64,000 bases of DNA from Brachypterus glaber (Eukaryota; Arthropoda; Insecta; Coleoptera; Kateretidae): positions 682,001-746,000 of the forward strand of contig OY294047.1 of NCBI GenBank assembly GCA_958510825.1, read 5' to 3'. Of this stretch, positions 30,701 to 41,504 are shown piece after piece. Positions within the stretch are counted from its first letter, which is position 1; every line of letters begins with the position of its first letter. Under the pieces are notes generated by a model, which saw only the letters and a program-made list of their open reading frames with translations, did no database searches and had not been told where the DNA came from. Position numbers and translations under genes: made by a program.

Positions 30701-33700
30701 TAAAAGATCCCATTCTAAAATAAAAACACATTTTAACGCACATTGTTCCTATTTCAGATAAGAGGGGTCATACCACTAAAAAAAGTATTTATTATGAATT
30801 TTGCTTTAATAAAGCAAAGTAATACCTAGTAAAATCGGATAAAAAAGAGCTTTCGCTCAGTGGTTTGTTTAATTTGTTTAAAAATATGAGCCCACAAAAA
30901 AAATCGTTATTAGCTGCAAGGAGTATAATAAATATATGCTCGACAAATATTACGTCAAGATACGTTATTCCCGTAATATATAAAACATATTTTCTAAAAA
31001 ATAATTAAAGTAGAATAAATATTTATATGTCAGGTGAATTATAATTAATCTAGAAATAAATATAATAAAAGTATAAAAAACGCATTAGTGAGAAATCCCC
31101 ATACGTGTTTTAAAAAGTTTTGCTTTTCATTCAAAAATAATTTAAAATAACACAGGCCCAAATAAAATAATGTAATTACGTATTCTTTTTGTGCTAAAAA
31201 TAAATTTAACAGTGAAAACGCTCGCTGATCTTATAACTTTTTCAAAAAACTGCAAAAAAGAATATTGGTTTGGACTTTTTGTTTTAATAAACCTAGGCCT
31301 ACTACAAAATTAGCGGTGCAGCGTTTTGTTATCGAAGAGGGCTCGAGGTTAGATAACGTTTTAATTACTTAAGCTATTATAAATAAATTTAAAAAATATT
31401 CAAAATGCACAATTGTGTTTTAACTAATGTTTTAACATTTGCATATTTGCATAATAATAATAATAATTACCTACTTTTATCTTTAATATTTACCCAAGTT
31501 AAAATTCAAAAAAATCATATTATGCAATAAATATATTTTTATTTAAATTTTTTATTTATTTTTTATTTTTCATTTTATGTAGAAAAAAATATATTTTTTT
31601 TTGACGTTATCACTAAACTTTTACACCCTCCTTATAATTAAATTTTGTTTTTAAGAATACCTATCATAGAGTTCTTCAAAGAGAAATTTCTGCTCAAGAC
31701 ATCGGAAGCTTTAGACAGATCTAAAAATATTGGGACAATATATTTTTTTACATACACAGAACGTAAAAATTTCGGTACGAAATAGGCGAAAGACAAAAAA
31801 AAACATTATTTAAAAAAATTAAACCAAAAAAAAAATTAAAAAAAAAGTTATGGAAAACCAGAAAAAAATTAAATACATTAGGCACAAAAATTAAAGGATA
31901 TAAAACCTAAATTTTTAGGTGATCTTCAAAAGGCTGTAAAAATAGTAGTAGAGAAATGATAAAAAAAGCGATTTAAGCTTTAAGTCTTTAGTTTTAAGAT
32001 CCTGATTTTGGACTTTTTATCACTGACCATTTGAAAGGCAAGCAAAAATTTAGAAAAAAAATTTACGGCTGATATTTTTAAAATGACTCAAAAATGGCCA
32101 TTAATAAAAATATTTTAACTCAAGATCTTAAAACTAAAAAATAAAAGATTCAATTTGCTTTTTTTATCATTTCTCTACGACCATTTCGCCTTTTGATTAT
32201 TTTTTTTGAAAAATTTAGGATTTTTGTGTGTTAAATGTAGGTATTCTATTGTTTTAGAAGATGAAGATGCCCATATTCTCAAAGAAGACTGGCGCCTACA
32301 CAAATTCCAATCACCGATAGAACTGAAACATGAGGAAAGCATCCACCACGACCATTTTGAACCGTTGGAGTTCCATGGACACTGGGACCAAGGGGGCGAG
32401 GCCACTATGACCAATAATGGCGTTACAGGTAAACAAAAAAATTATTTCGAATTATTTCAATAAACTAATTTTTAGATATGCAAAAAAATGTTTATTTTTT
32501 GAAAAACGCCCTTATGATTTTTTTGGTTTTCAAAAGAAGATTTTATTTAAAAAAAATTGTTATTTTTTTTTTTAAATATATATATTTTTTTTGCAAAAAG
32601 GAAATAAAAAAATTGTTAAAAAATGTTTTAAAGTTTTTTTTTTGATTCTTTTTTCTAAAAAAAAAATTTTTCAAGTATTTGGGAAAATGCAATATACCAT
32701 TTACTGTGAATAATATATAATGGAATGCGTAGTATTACATATCTTCACGGCTCGTTATTAATTAATAGCACGCCATTTAAATATACTGCTTCCAGTTTAG
32801 ATTCCTTGTTATTATTATTATTATTATTTTATTTTATATATTTATTTTTTGAAGAAAATAATAATAAATTATTTCGTTTTTTAGCAACATTACGATTTTT
32901 CAACCGGGAACTTCCGGTTTTGATAGGAGGCCCTCTGCACGAGGACCAATACGTATTCGAACAGCTGCACTTCCACTGGAGCGAAAACGACCACAGCGGG
33001 TGCGAACATCTTTTCGAAGGACGAGCGTAAGTACCTTTTATTTATTTGCATTTTTATTTTTCAACTAGAAATTACATCGGCTATTAAAGTTTATTTTTTT
33101 AAGGTATAGTTATTTTAAATTTTCCGCTAAATACTCCACAAAGTCCGATTTACACTGAAGCATATGGCTTGTTTTGAATGTTAACAAACCAAACCAAAAT
33201 TTATAGTTTTTGTTTACTTACTTTGTTTTTATGATGTTTTGATGTAAAAAAAGAGAATTGATAAAGCTGTTGCTAAAAACACTTTTGTATTCCTGTAGAA
33301 ACAAAATTTCCTTATAAAATCGCTTTTATTCCAATAATATAGAGAAATAAACCATTGTTTTGTTCTCGTTAATGGCACGTCAACGTTTTACTGTTGTGTA
33401 AATTGGGCCTAGTCATTTCGCTTACGCTACTGCTATGGTAATTTCGAGATTGTTTACAAGCGGGAATGTTTAAAATAACTATACCTTAAAAAAATAAACT
33501 TTAGTACTACCAAGAGTGCCGATATATTGAAATCTTCGAGGAAAAGTCAAAATCTTTGACCATTTTTTTTTCACAGTTCTCGACGTTTTAGACTTCGAGT
33601 CGAAATTAGTAAAAAAAATTGCGTCCTTCTGTCTGTCTGTCTGCCTGTCTGGGTGTAAACTCACTAACTCAATTTGGTTTGGTTTGGAAAAAAAGTTACG

Positions 33701-36700
33701 TTAATCGGAATTTTCTTTCAGCTTTTTCCGATTTTTATTTTTAAGTTTAACCCCCCATAACTTTTTTGTTTTTGGGGGGATTACTTTCAAAAACAATAGG
33801 GATCTTCCCCTCGTAGAACTTGATTTTTCCTGAAAATTATAAGTCGATCGGATTATTCTTTCTTGAGTTATCGTGTTCACAAAAATCGTGACATCGGACA
33901 GACAGACGGACGGACATTAAAAAAAGTTGCTTATTTTTTCATGAAACAAATTTATATCCATGAATTTTTTGTCTAGATGGATTTTTGAAAAATTTTGAAA
34001 AGTCAAAACTACCGTACCTATAATATTCTAGCACCTATATTATAATTTTAATACTTAATTTTAGGATAAATTTTAATATTACTTTGTTAAATTTCCTATA
34101 AAAAGTAAAAAATTCGGTTTAAATCATACGAATTTTAAAATGTAATCTGAATTCTAATTTTACCCCCTTTAGCCCCCTATAATAGCGGATCTGAAAATCT
34201 TTTCGAAGGACGAGCGGGAGTACCTTTTATTTATTGTTTGCTAATTTAGTAATAAATTATCATAAAATTATCTTAAATGTTAGTATACAAATAAATCAGG
34301 ATGTATTTACGTCAGAAAAAGCCTGCGTTTGTCGGTTTCAGTTAATAATTGGAGAAAATGGAGCTCTCTACAACTAGAATTATGAAACAAAAGACGTCTA
34401 CCCTATCTCTATCTCATTTGTGCTACACTTTCCAGCCAACCAAATAAATACTGTATTTGTTTTTCATACAACAAATACAGTATTTATTTGGTTGGCCGGA
34501 AAGTGTAGCAGTGAGAGGCACGTAGCTAATGTGAATCTGTAGAATAAGATAATTCTACTAAAATTTAGATGGCGCCAGTAATTTCTTTAGTAATGCACTT
34601 TTCGCCCGGCCAAGTAAATATTGTATTTGTTCAACAAAGAACAAATACAGCATTTGTTTGGTTGGGTGGAAGTGGGAGTGTATGTATGTCTTCTATCCTT
34701 TTTGGGTAGAACTTTTGTCCCTGTCTAATATAATGGGAGAATTCTCCATTGACTATAATTATAAAAGGGGTGCGTTTACTTTTTCGTCAAACATTTTTTA
34801 TCGGTTTCTTTTTTGGAAATTTAAAGTAACATAAAAAATACAGTTTAAGATTATTATATTATATATGCTATAAATCTTATAACATGACGAGAGTAAGTAA
34901 GTACCTTTTGTTTATTGTTTGATTTATAAACAAAGGTTAATTTTTTTATTTTTTTTTTATATTTATGAATTGTTTTCTTAATTATTGATATTATGAAAAG
35001 AAATCACTATTTTACGTCAGAAAACTGCATAGTTTGTACCTATTAGTTGTTTGTTTATCAATTATTATTTTTTCTTAAATCATTACCATTAATCGGAATA
35101 AATTCAGTTATGACTCATCAACGTTGAAAACAAACACAGAAACATAGGCTTACGGAATAATTTTGCCGAATTATGAGGGAAATTTTTATAAAGGTCACTA
35201 AATCGAAACATTTGACGACTAATTTGTTACACACAACAATATTGAATATACATATTAACTATAAATATGTAAATATATCGGTGTTTTTCGAAGAAAATAA
35301 AAATTTAAATATTTAAAACCTCGCGTCAACGATAGAATCGACGCGGCGCCTATGCGAGCACTGGAAATTCGCCGATGACTGGTCATTACACTATTTACAG
35401 CGCAAGCGCTAGAATAGTATTAGGGAACGTTCAAGTATTACGTAACGCAAATTTTGATCATTTTGAACCCCCACCCCCCTCCTGTAATGCTGTTTCAATA
35501 CCATTAACCTGGGGTAACACTCCAAAATGACCCCCACCCTCCCATAGGAGCGTTACGTAATACTTGAACGTTCCCTTATACGGAAGATTCGAATTTCCCA
35601 AAATTGACAAAAAATTCTTGGATACAAATGAGTTTCACGAAAATATAAGAAAATGTCCGTAAGTCCGTTCGTTTAAAGTCACGAAATTTTCAGGAAAAAT
35701 CAAGTCCTATGAGGGGAATGAAAAACAAAAAAGTTATTGGGAGTTTAAAAAAAATCTCAGGGCTCTTTTCTGGCCTGTGTAGACATTACTTTTAAAGCGT
35801 TTAGCAAATAATTTATTATTTAATTAATAAAATTAGTTTCTTCCTTGATTTTCAGATGAATCATGCTCTCAAGCAAGCTATGACTAATTTTAATTAGCAA
35901 ACAAAATTAAATTAGCGTCATTATTTTAATCTGATTTCAGTGTCACGCCTAAAAAAAAGTTCATGGATTTTGAAAGCTTTAATTAACCGTAAGCGTTTTA
36001 TTGATATTTTAAGCTTAAACAAGCCAAAATGCCAAAAAACCAACTGCGAAAATATATAGTTTGACGCACGGATCTGTGGCTACGGGAAATATGTTTGGAA
36101 TGTCTGTGCAAGTGGGAGGCCCGTTGTAGGCACGCACGCCTTATAACGCTCTTGGCGGAAAGAAGAGAGGGCGAATGATTCCTCCTCCTTTCTTCTTTCA
36201 TGCGGAGAACTTTTTTTATACACATGCTCCATGTATCTGATAAAAAAAGGCGAAATTCAATACGATATATATGTACAGTGCGGTCCAAAAGTCACCCCCC
36301 TCTTAACTTTTGAACGAGTAGAGATATCGACAAATTTAAAATAATAATAATAATAAATTTTAAATTTGTAAATTTGTATAAAAAAGCTGAAACCTGGGCA
36401 AATTAAATGCCATTTCTAATTTAAATATGGACAATAGGTATAATAGCAAATTCATAATAAAAATCTATAGATTTACTTGATTTTTCGTTAAATTTCTGAC
36501 GATAACTAATAATATTGTCAAAACATGGCTCTCGCGTGATCATGACTTTCTTGACGCCTCGAATGTTACTCCCTCTTGAACCTTTTACCCCATGGGGTAA
36601 AGGAAATTCGATCTACTTTTTAGTCAAATATAACTAAAGTACGATAATTTTTTTTATAGTTTTTCTATGGAAGCACATGCAGTTCATTACAACAAAAAAT

Positions 36701-39511
36701 ATGGAAGTTTTGAAAATGCGGCCCACGAGCATGACGGTCTGGCGGTTGTCGCCTTTTTCATACAAGCCACTGACGACGATGAACATCCCTGTTTTAACAA
36801 AATGGCCGAAGCCGTTCAACACATCACAAAAATTAACACCACTACCAGTGTACCATCAGGTAAGAAAGGGTGAAAAAATAATGAAATGGGTTTAAAATAT
36901 TCAAATTGGAAGTTTTGAAATTTAGGAATAGGAAACAGAAACAATCACAAAAAATAAACTACGAATGCCCATTTTAAAAACCAAAAGTTACTTTTTGAGC
37001 TAAAAAATTGTATTTATATTTTACTCGAAAACAATCACACTGAACAACCACTCTCCCGCTTGCTTGCACTCTACTGAGTAAACATTGTCTACAAGTACAG
37101 TTTTTTTTTAACTTAATGTATAAATTTCAAGATTTCTGACGTTAAGTGCCTAACGTTAGAAAAAACGTTATTCTAACGTTAGACCCTAACGTTAGGCATC
37201 CAACATTCAAACCACATTCATCTAATGTTATTTTCCGCAACGTTAACATGTTACTTAAATTTAACATTTCCAAAAATTCAGTTTTTCAAATCTTTGACAG
37301 TTACAAATTTTGAAATTACATCGGCACTTAGAGCTACTAAGAGTGCCGATGTATTGAAATCTTCGCCGAAAAGTCAAAATCTTTGACCACGTTTTTTCAC
37401 ATTTTTCGACGTTTTAGACCATTCTGAGTCGAAATCAGTAAAAAAATTTTTGCGTCCGTCCGTCTGTCTTTCTGGGTGTAAACTCTCTAACTCCATTTCT
37501 ACATGATATATCGACTTGCGGTTTTTGCATATTGTTTCTTATCGTATTCCGAAGAGCTGATTAGATTTTGGGGGTAAACGATTGGGGATGAGGGGGTAAA
37601 AATAGGGTAAAACTCCTATTTTTAGCGTTTTTTGTTTATAATTAAGGCAATTATTATTGTATTTGGTTAATTTAGCACTTATATAAAAGATAATTTTAAA
37701 TTGGGCAAAAAATGTTATAAACAACGTTTTCCTAAAACACATTGTTTTCGAGATATTGGCGTTTAAAGCAGTAAAAGGTTTTTTTTTAGCATATCTCACA
37801 TATTTATAACCCGATTTCAAAAAATTATATTTTAAATAAAAGCTCTTTTTAAGCCCTATAAAAAATGTTATATACAGTTTTTTGCTAGAATATAATGTTT
37901 TAGGTACAGAATTTAAAATCAAACAAAACAACTAGTTTGAAATTTGCAAACCGGATGGCTCTAGTGCAACGTTTCATCTAGTTATATTTTAAAGCTGACA
38001 ATTTTAATTTTTTTTAAGATTGTTTAACATGGATCAAAGATGAAGCACAATGTAAAGGATACTATACATACCAAGGCTCATTGACAACAGAACCGTATTT
38101 TGAAAGTGTTACTTGGATTTTATACCCCACACCAATCCATGTTTCTCGAGAGCAGGTAAAGTATATTCTTTAATTTCGAAAAAAAAATACATTTGTAATA
38201 ATTCGTACCTGTCTGCATTGCGAGCATATTAATCAGAGCAAAATCAAAAAAATTAATCAATTTTGTACCACCCTAGTAGTGATTTTCTTTTTCGAATTTT
38301 TGTTATCATTGGCATTTGAACTTAAAAGTGTTTAAAATAGTTATAAGCAAAATGTTTTTTTATTCTACGTTTCACTAGAGTGGTCCAAATTCTTGGGAAC
38401 AGCACAAACTGTTAAGTTTTTAATAAGTTGGGTTTGTCAAAAAGTTAATAAAATATCGACCACCCTAGTGACGATTTTTTTTAAATGTTGGCTATAGTAT
38501 TTAAAATCAAAACTTTCTAAAATGGTTGTAAACTAAATTTTAGAATGGGTCTTTTTTGAAGCATTAAGGTGGTCCAAAATTACTCAAAAGACACAAAAAA
38601 AAATATAAAAATATTAAATAATAAAAAAAACATAGACGGCTTCGTCCGCAATAGTATATTATGCACCTAGTATGCGAAGCATCGAACTAATAACTCTTCT
38701 CTCTAGAATACGCATACCGTTAATATAAAGTATCGCCAACATCTCGGTTTGTTTGTAAACAAATAGTAGGTATATTCAGGCCTGAACAATAACAATTACC
38801 AGTAACTGTTATTGTTGTCTCTGTTAGAACAAAGCTGTGCGAATAAGACAGACAAATGTATATGTTGGCTACGTTTTTGTCAGTTTTACAAATGAAATGC
38901 CTATCCTAGAGAAAAGAGTTATTAGTTCGTTGATGCGAAAAAGTCTTTAGTGTTCGAGACTGAAGTTTTTTTGCTGAGACGGAGTCGAGGCAAAAACTCG
39001 GTCGAAAACACTTAAGAGTTTGCATACGTGGTGCATATACTACTTTTTCTACTACCTAAAGCTAGTTATTCCAAATATCAGTTAAAAATTAAGTTTAAAA
39101 ATTATTTTGACATAGCTGTCAGTTTGACAAATAAGTTGAAAAAAGTTAGTAGTCTCATAAAAATTTTCATTATTGACCGTCGTCAATAAACAATCCTTAA
39201 CAACGGTCAATAATAAATGAGTTCACTGATTTTATTGGTTGCCAAGGTAAACAAGCCTTGACAACGGTAGATAAGCTGGCTTAATTGGGTAGTGGAAAAA
39301 GTTGTTTCTTGCGACATAAGTTATAACTTGAGTTTTTAAATTTATATATTTTTAGGTTAATATGTTTAGAAGCATGAACGCGACTGTCTGCGAGAAACAC
39401 AACATCCTAAACAACACGAGACCAATTCAAACCCCACCGCCTCACAAAAAGATGGACATTATTTACGCCAGATCACACAGAAAAAGTGAATGTTCCTCGG
39501 AATGTCCTTAA
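27653..39511 (+). CDS. Alpha-carbonic anhydrase (six exons, complete)
   Basis: Exons 27653-27722, 32258-32428, 32885-33026, 36660-36859, 38019-38155 and 39356-39511 total 876 nt, giving 291 residues. All junctions have GT..AG borders and matching phases. The alpha family hydrates CO2 to bicarbonate at a zinc. In order I see FQSPIEL (40-46), GGPL, the zinc strand QLHFHW with His109 and His111, the EH pair 121-122, EAHAVHY with the third zinc ligand His134, HDGLAVVAFF, and YQGSLTTEP with Thr217-Thr218 (Thr199/200 of human CA2) followed by ESVTW. The proton-shuttle position, normally NNGH, reads NNGV (Val79). No signal peptide is visible, so the enzyme is probably intracellular. The N-terminus is unusual: it lacks the HWGY box and holds Cys14 and Cys16; the tail ends KSECSSECP. 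Exon 1 is the least certain part, chosen because its phase fits and it has an ATG and a good donor. The family call is firm; the paralogue is not identified. Confidence 0.9.
28496..29275 (+). mobile_element. X-family hairpin element
   Basis: The hairpin at 28496-28633 pairs AATAGTATATTATTTACC with its far end, then GAGAAG.TTTAACATTTT, then TGCGTC, then GCGGG, and ends in GCGC-gcta-GCGC. ATGA faces GAAG in the stem (28553-28582), giving a G.A/A.G pair. It is followed by TTTTTTTCACCACCAG, whose inverse CTGGTGGTGAAAAAAA lies at the other end. It sits in carbonic anhydrase intron 1. Confidence 0.7.
29280..32257. other. Carbonic anhydrase intron 1, AT-rich
   Basis: Long A/T-rich sequence with AGGCGYAGAATCCGAATCTGAC occurring twice (near 29913 and 30367), suggesting a degraded local duplication. 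No ORF worth calling. Confidence 0.5.
32258..32428 (+). CDS. Carbonic anhydrase exon 2
   Basis: Encodes EDEDAHILKEDWRLHK, the conserved QSPIEL segment, and the TNNGV strand where Val replaces the shuttle His. Donor is gtaaac. Confidence 0.88.
32681..32752 (+). repeat. 75 bp dispersed repeat in carbonic anhydrase intron 2
   Basis: Nearly the same as 9218-9292. It lies about 130 nt upstream of the exon 3 acceptor. Confidence 0.7.
32885..33026 (+). CDS. Carbonic anhydrase exon 3 (zinc-binding HFHW)
   Basis: Encodes LIGGPL, then FEQLHFHW with two zinc-binding histidines, and the structural Glu-His pair (CEH). Donor is gtaagt. Confidence 0.93.
33508..34035 (-). repeat. GACAGACGGACG repeat, divergent copy
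   Basis: Starts AAGAGTGCCGATATATTGAA, has a CTGTCTGTCTGCCTGTCTGG block, and further right a second GACAGACGGACGGAC block. Related to the ~690 bp family at 37317-37983. It lies in carbonic anhydrase intron 3. Confidence 0.55.
34357..34750 (-). mobile_element. Two-hairpin MITE, copy 4
   Basis: Reverse orientation of 2346-2750; both internal palindromes are intact. Lies in carbonic anhydrase intron 3. Confidence 0.85.
35095..35400 (-). repeat. Dispersed ~400 bp repeat, copy 2
   Basis: Reverse-orientation match to 4620-5025. At its right it passes into a segment (AAGCGCTAGAATAGTATTA) also found at 8664-8682. Confidence 0.7.
35423..35575. mobile_element. 153 bp PIF/Harbinger-like MITE with TTA duplication
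   Basis: Perfect 25 bp inverted ends, GGGAACGTTCAAGTATTACG then TAACG. TTA lies at 35420-35422 and 35576-35578. The paralogous segment near 8682 (GTATTATACG) has a single TTA and no insert, which confirms the duplication. Half-copies lie at 27347-27385, 40577-40620, 54543-54600 and 58156-58190. Confidence 0.9.
36660..36859 (+). CDS. Carbonic anhydrase exon 4 (third zinc His)
   Basis: Encodes FSMEAHAVHYNKKYGSF, which contains the third zinc ligand, then HDGLAVVAFFIQ. Donor is gtaaga. Confidence 0.92.
37317..37983 (-). repeat. ~690 bp hairpin-ended repeat, copy 1
   Basis: Reverse copy of 45374-46061. It lacks about 30 nt near the ACGTTTCATCTAGTT end. The CATCGGCACTTAG..CTAAGAGTGCCGATG hairpin is at the left. 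Lies in carbonic anhydrase intron 4. Confidence 0.75.
38019..38155 (+). CDS. Carbonic anhydrase exon 5 (SLTT substrate site)
   Basis: Encodes YTYQGSLTTEPYFESVTW, the conserved active-site loop that positions CO2 and the zinc-bound hydroxide. Donor is gtaaag. Confidence 0.92.
38650..39305 (+). mobile_element. Y-family hairpin element, copy 2, with an insertion in the hairpin arm
   Basis: Same family as 24200-24580: AATAGTATATTATGCACC start, GA-bubble core at 38950-39011, TTTTTCTACTACCTAAAG, and an inverted end GGGTAGTGGAAAAAG. The left arm is split by 38679-38932. Lies in carbonic anhydrase intron 5. Confidence 0.7.
38679..38932. mobile_element. 254 bp TIR insertion with ATGCGAA duplication
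   Basis: Inverted ends CGAACTAATAACTCTT with a TCTCTAG block. ATGCGAA lies on both sides (38672-38678 and 38933-38939). Copy 1 of the host (24200-24580) lacks it. Confidence 0.7.
39356..39511 (+). CDS. Carbonic anhydrase exon 6 (C-terminus)
   Basis: Begins after tatatttttag, encodes VNMFRSMN and the NTRPIQ motif (NWRPAQ in vertebrate enzymes), and stops at TAA 39509-39511. An ATTAAA at 39640-39645 could be the poly(A) signal. Confidence 0.9.
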   Translation, partial: VNMFRSMNATVCEKHNILNNTRPIQTPPPHKKMDIIYARSHRKSECSSECP

Positions 39512-40261
39512 TCACAATTTGAAATATCTGTATATAAATATATATTTAAAATATATAGTAGGGTATAGTAGAGCCCGTCCTGCACGTGCGAGGATATTTT
39601 TTTGAAATTCAAGATGACGGCATTTTGCCGTCAAACATTATTAAATTGAAATAACATAATATTTTATTTCATAAATAACCATATTATGGTTGGTTTTTTA
39701 TGGTTTTTGCCAAAACTATAAAAAATTATATAGTTAAAGAAATTAAAACACTTATTTTTATACTTAACTGGCTGGCCTTTTTAAACTAAAAGTAAGTGAG
39801 AACTAGAGTAGACAAAAATATAGGTACACTATATAATTATTAATTTTTAATATACACTATTAATAGTAATAATATTAATCTTTACAATATGTTTAATACG
39901 TTTAAGTTTATAATATAAATTTATACTAATAAAAAGATTAATTACCTATATAAATTATGATCGAATTATGATATAATAAATATAAGTATATTTTGGCGTA
40001 TTTACGAAATAATAAATTATTTATAATTTGTTTTATTTTTAGGGGCTATTATTAAATACCTACATAACGCAAAATTTTGACCCTCTCCCCCGCGTAATGC
40101 TTCGTATTTCAGCTGACATTTACCCTCCCCCATAAATACGTAAAGCTAGAAGCCAAAAGTCCCCTCTAAAACAATGGATAACAAAACAAACCGATATTAT
40201 TCCTTTAAAAATAAAGCATTACGTAATACTACATCAGTTCAACGCTAAGCACTACCCCCTT

Positions 40262-40291
40262 CCTCTAAATTAGGGATCCCTAATTTAGAGG
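40262..40291. repeat. Perfect 30 bp palindrome without a spacer
   Basis: CCTCTAAATTAGGGATCCCT then AATTTAGAGG reads the same on both strands with no loop. It is directly followed by TCGATCGATCGA and several CCGATATGATATCGG-type palindromes up to 40380. Confidence 0.85.
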
Positions 40292-41429
40292 TCGATCGAT
40301 CGACCGATACCGATATGATATCGGCAAAAAATTGTTATATCGGTTATCGTCCGATATGAAAGTCCATATCGGCAATTAATAAGTAATACAATATATGTAT
40401 AATATAATTATATTATATTAATATATCATACGTATTATTTACTACTTGTGGGGTCCAAAACTCACCCCCACTCTTAACTTTTGAACGAGTTTTGATAAAC
40501 GCTGGTTTAAAATACGAGGTAAAGCCAATTTGAGCTGTAAAGTCTAAGCATGTTACTTGGGTACATATACAGATAAGGGAACGTTCAAGTATTACGTAAC
40601 GCAAATTTTGGTCATTTGGACCAAAAGTTCAAACGTTCACAACGTTACTTTTCTACCAGGGGCGGCAACGTGTAGGAAAGATTAACAGCGTGTTAATGCA
40701 TTGACTGTCAACGTATCATACATATTTAACACGTGTGTTAAAATTCACCCATCTACCGTTGACATGCCACTGAGCTTTTTAAAAAGCTTCTTTTTTGTCA
40801 TAGACATTAATGCATTACGAACACAAAATTGTGGTTATGGTTATAACTTCGATAACTTTAAGTGGAAAAAAATTACATTTCCTTTATTGATACTGCTATG
40901 AATAAGTAAAGCATAATCTAAAACTACAACTTACCCTTTTAACAGATAACAGAGCACACACATTTAAACACAAAATACGTTAAAACTTTCTTATCTCCAC
41001 TGAACAGGAATGACACATATGCAACTTATAATACACTAGAGTGTATAATTGGTTGCATAGTTAACAGACATACATTTTGAAAACCACTGTTCTGCAGTGT
41101 CTACAATAACGCGAAACTTCGGCGCCGTTAATTATACAATGTTTACGATATTTTACCGTTATTGGGCAATTTAATATTACTTAACTGCAATAGAACGCTA
41201 AAATTTTATAGTATTTAAGTGTTCTTGGACGAAAAATTGTATATAAATAGTAAATGTTTGTCACACGTTTTTAAGGTCGTTACCGGCAACAAGGCAAAAC
41301 AACGTTGCCGTCTCCGGAGTCTCAGACATATGATTTCATGTCATAGAACATCTATGATTTGAAGCGGTAAGATGCAGCTCCTTTACTTCGTTTTTACTTG
41401 AAATTGTAGTTGTTTTTATTAATTACGAC

Positions 41430-41504
41430 ATGGAACAAAAGGCACCGACAAATTCACGTCTTTTTTCAATTTCCACTGTAGAAAACAAGGACGAATTGGA
41501 AGAG
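41430..41504 (+). CDS. IntS3: IntS3 exon 1
   Basis: ATG then 25 codons ending KDELEE, directly before gtaaac. It joins in phase 0 to KLERSYQFLQG of exon 2. Confidence 0.85.
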
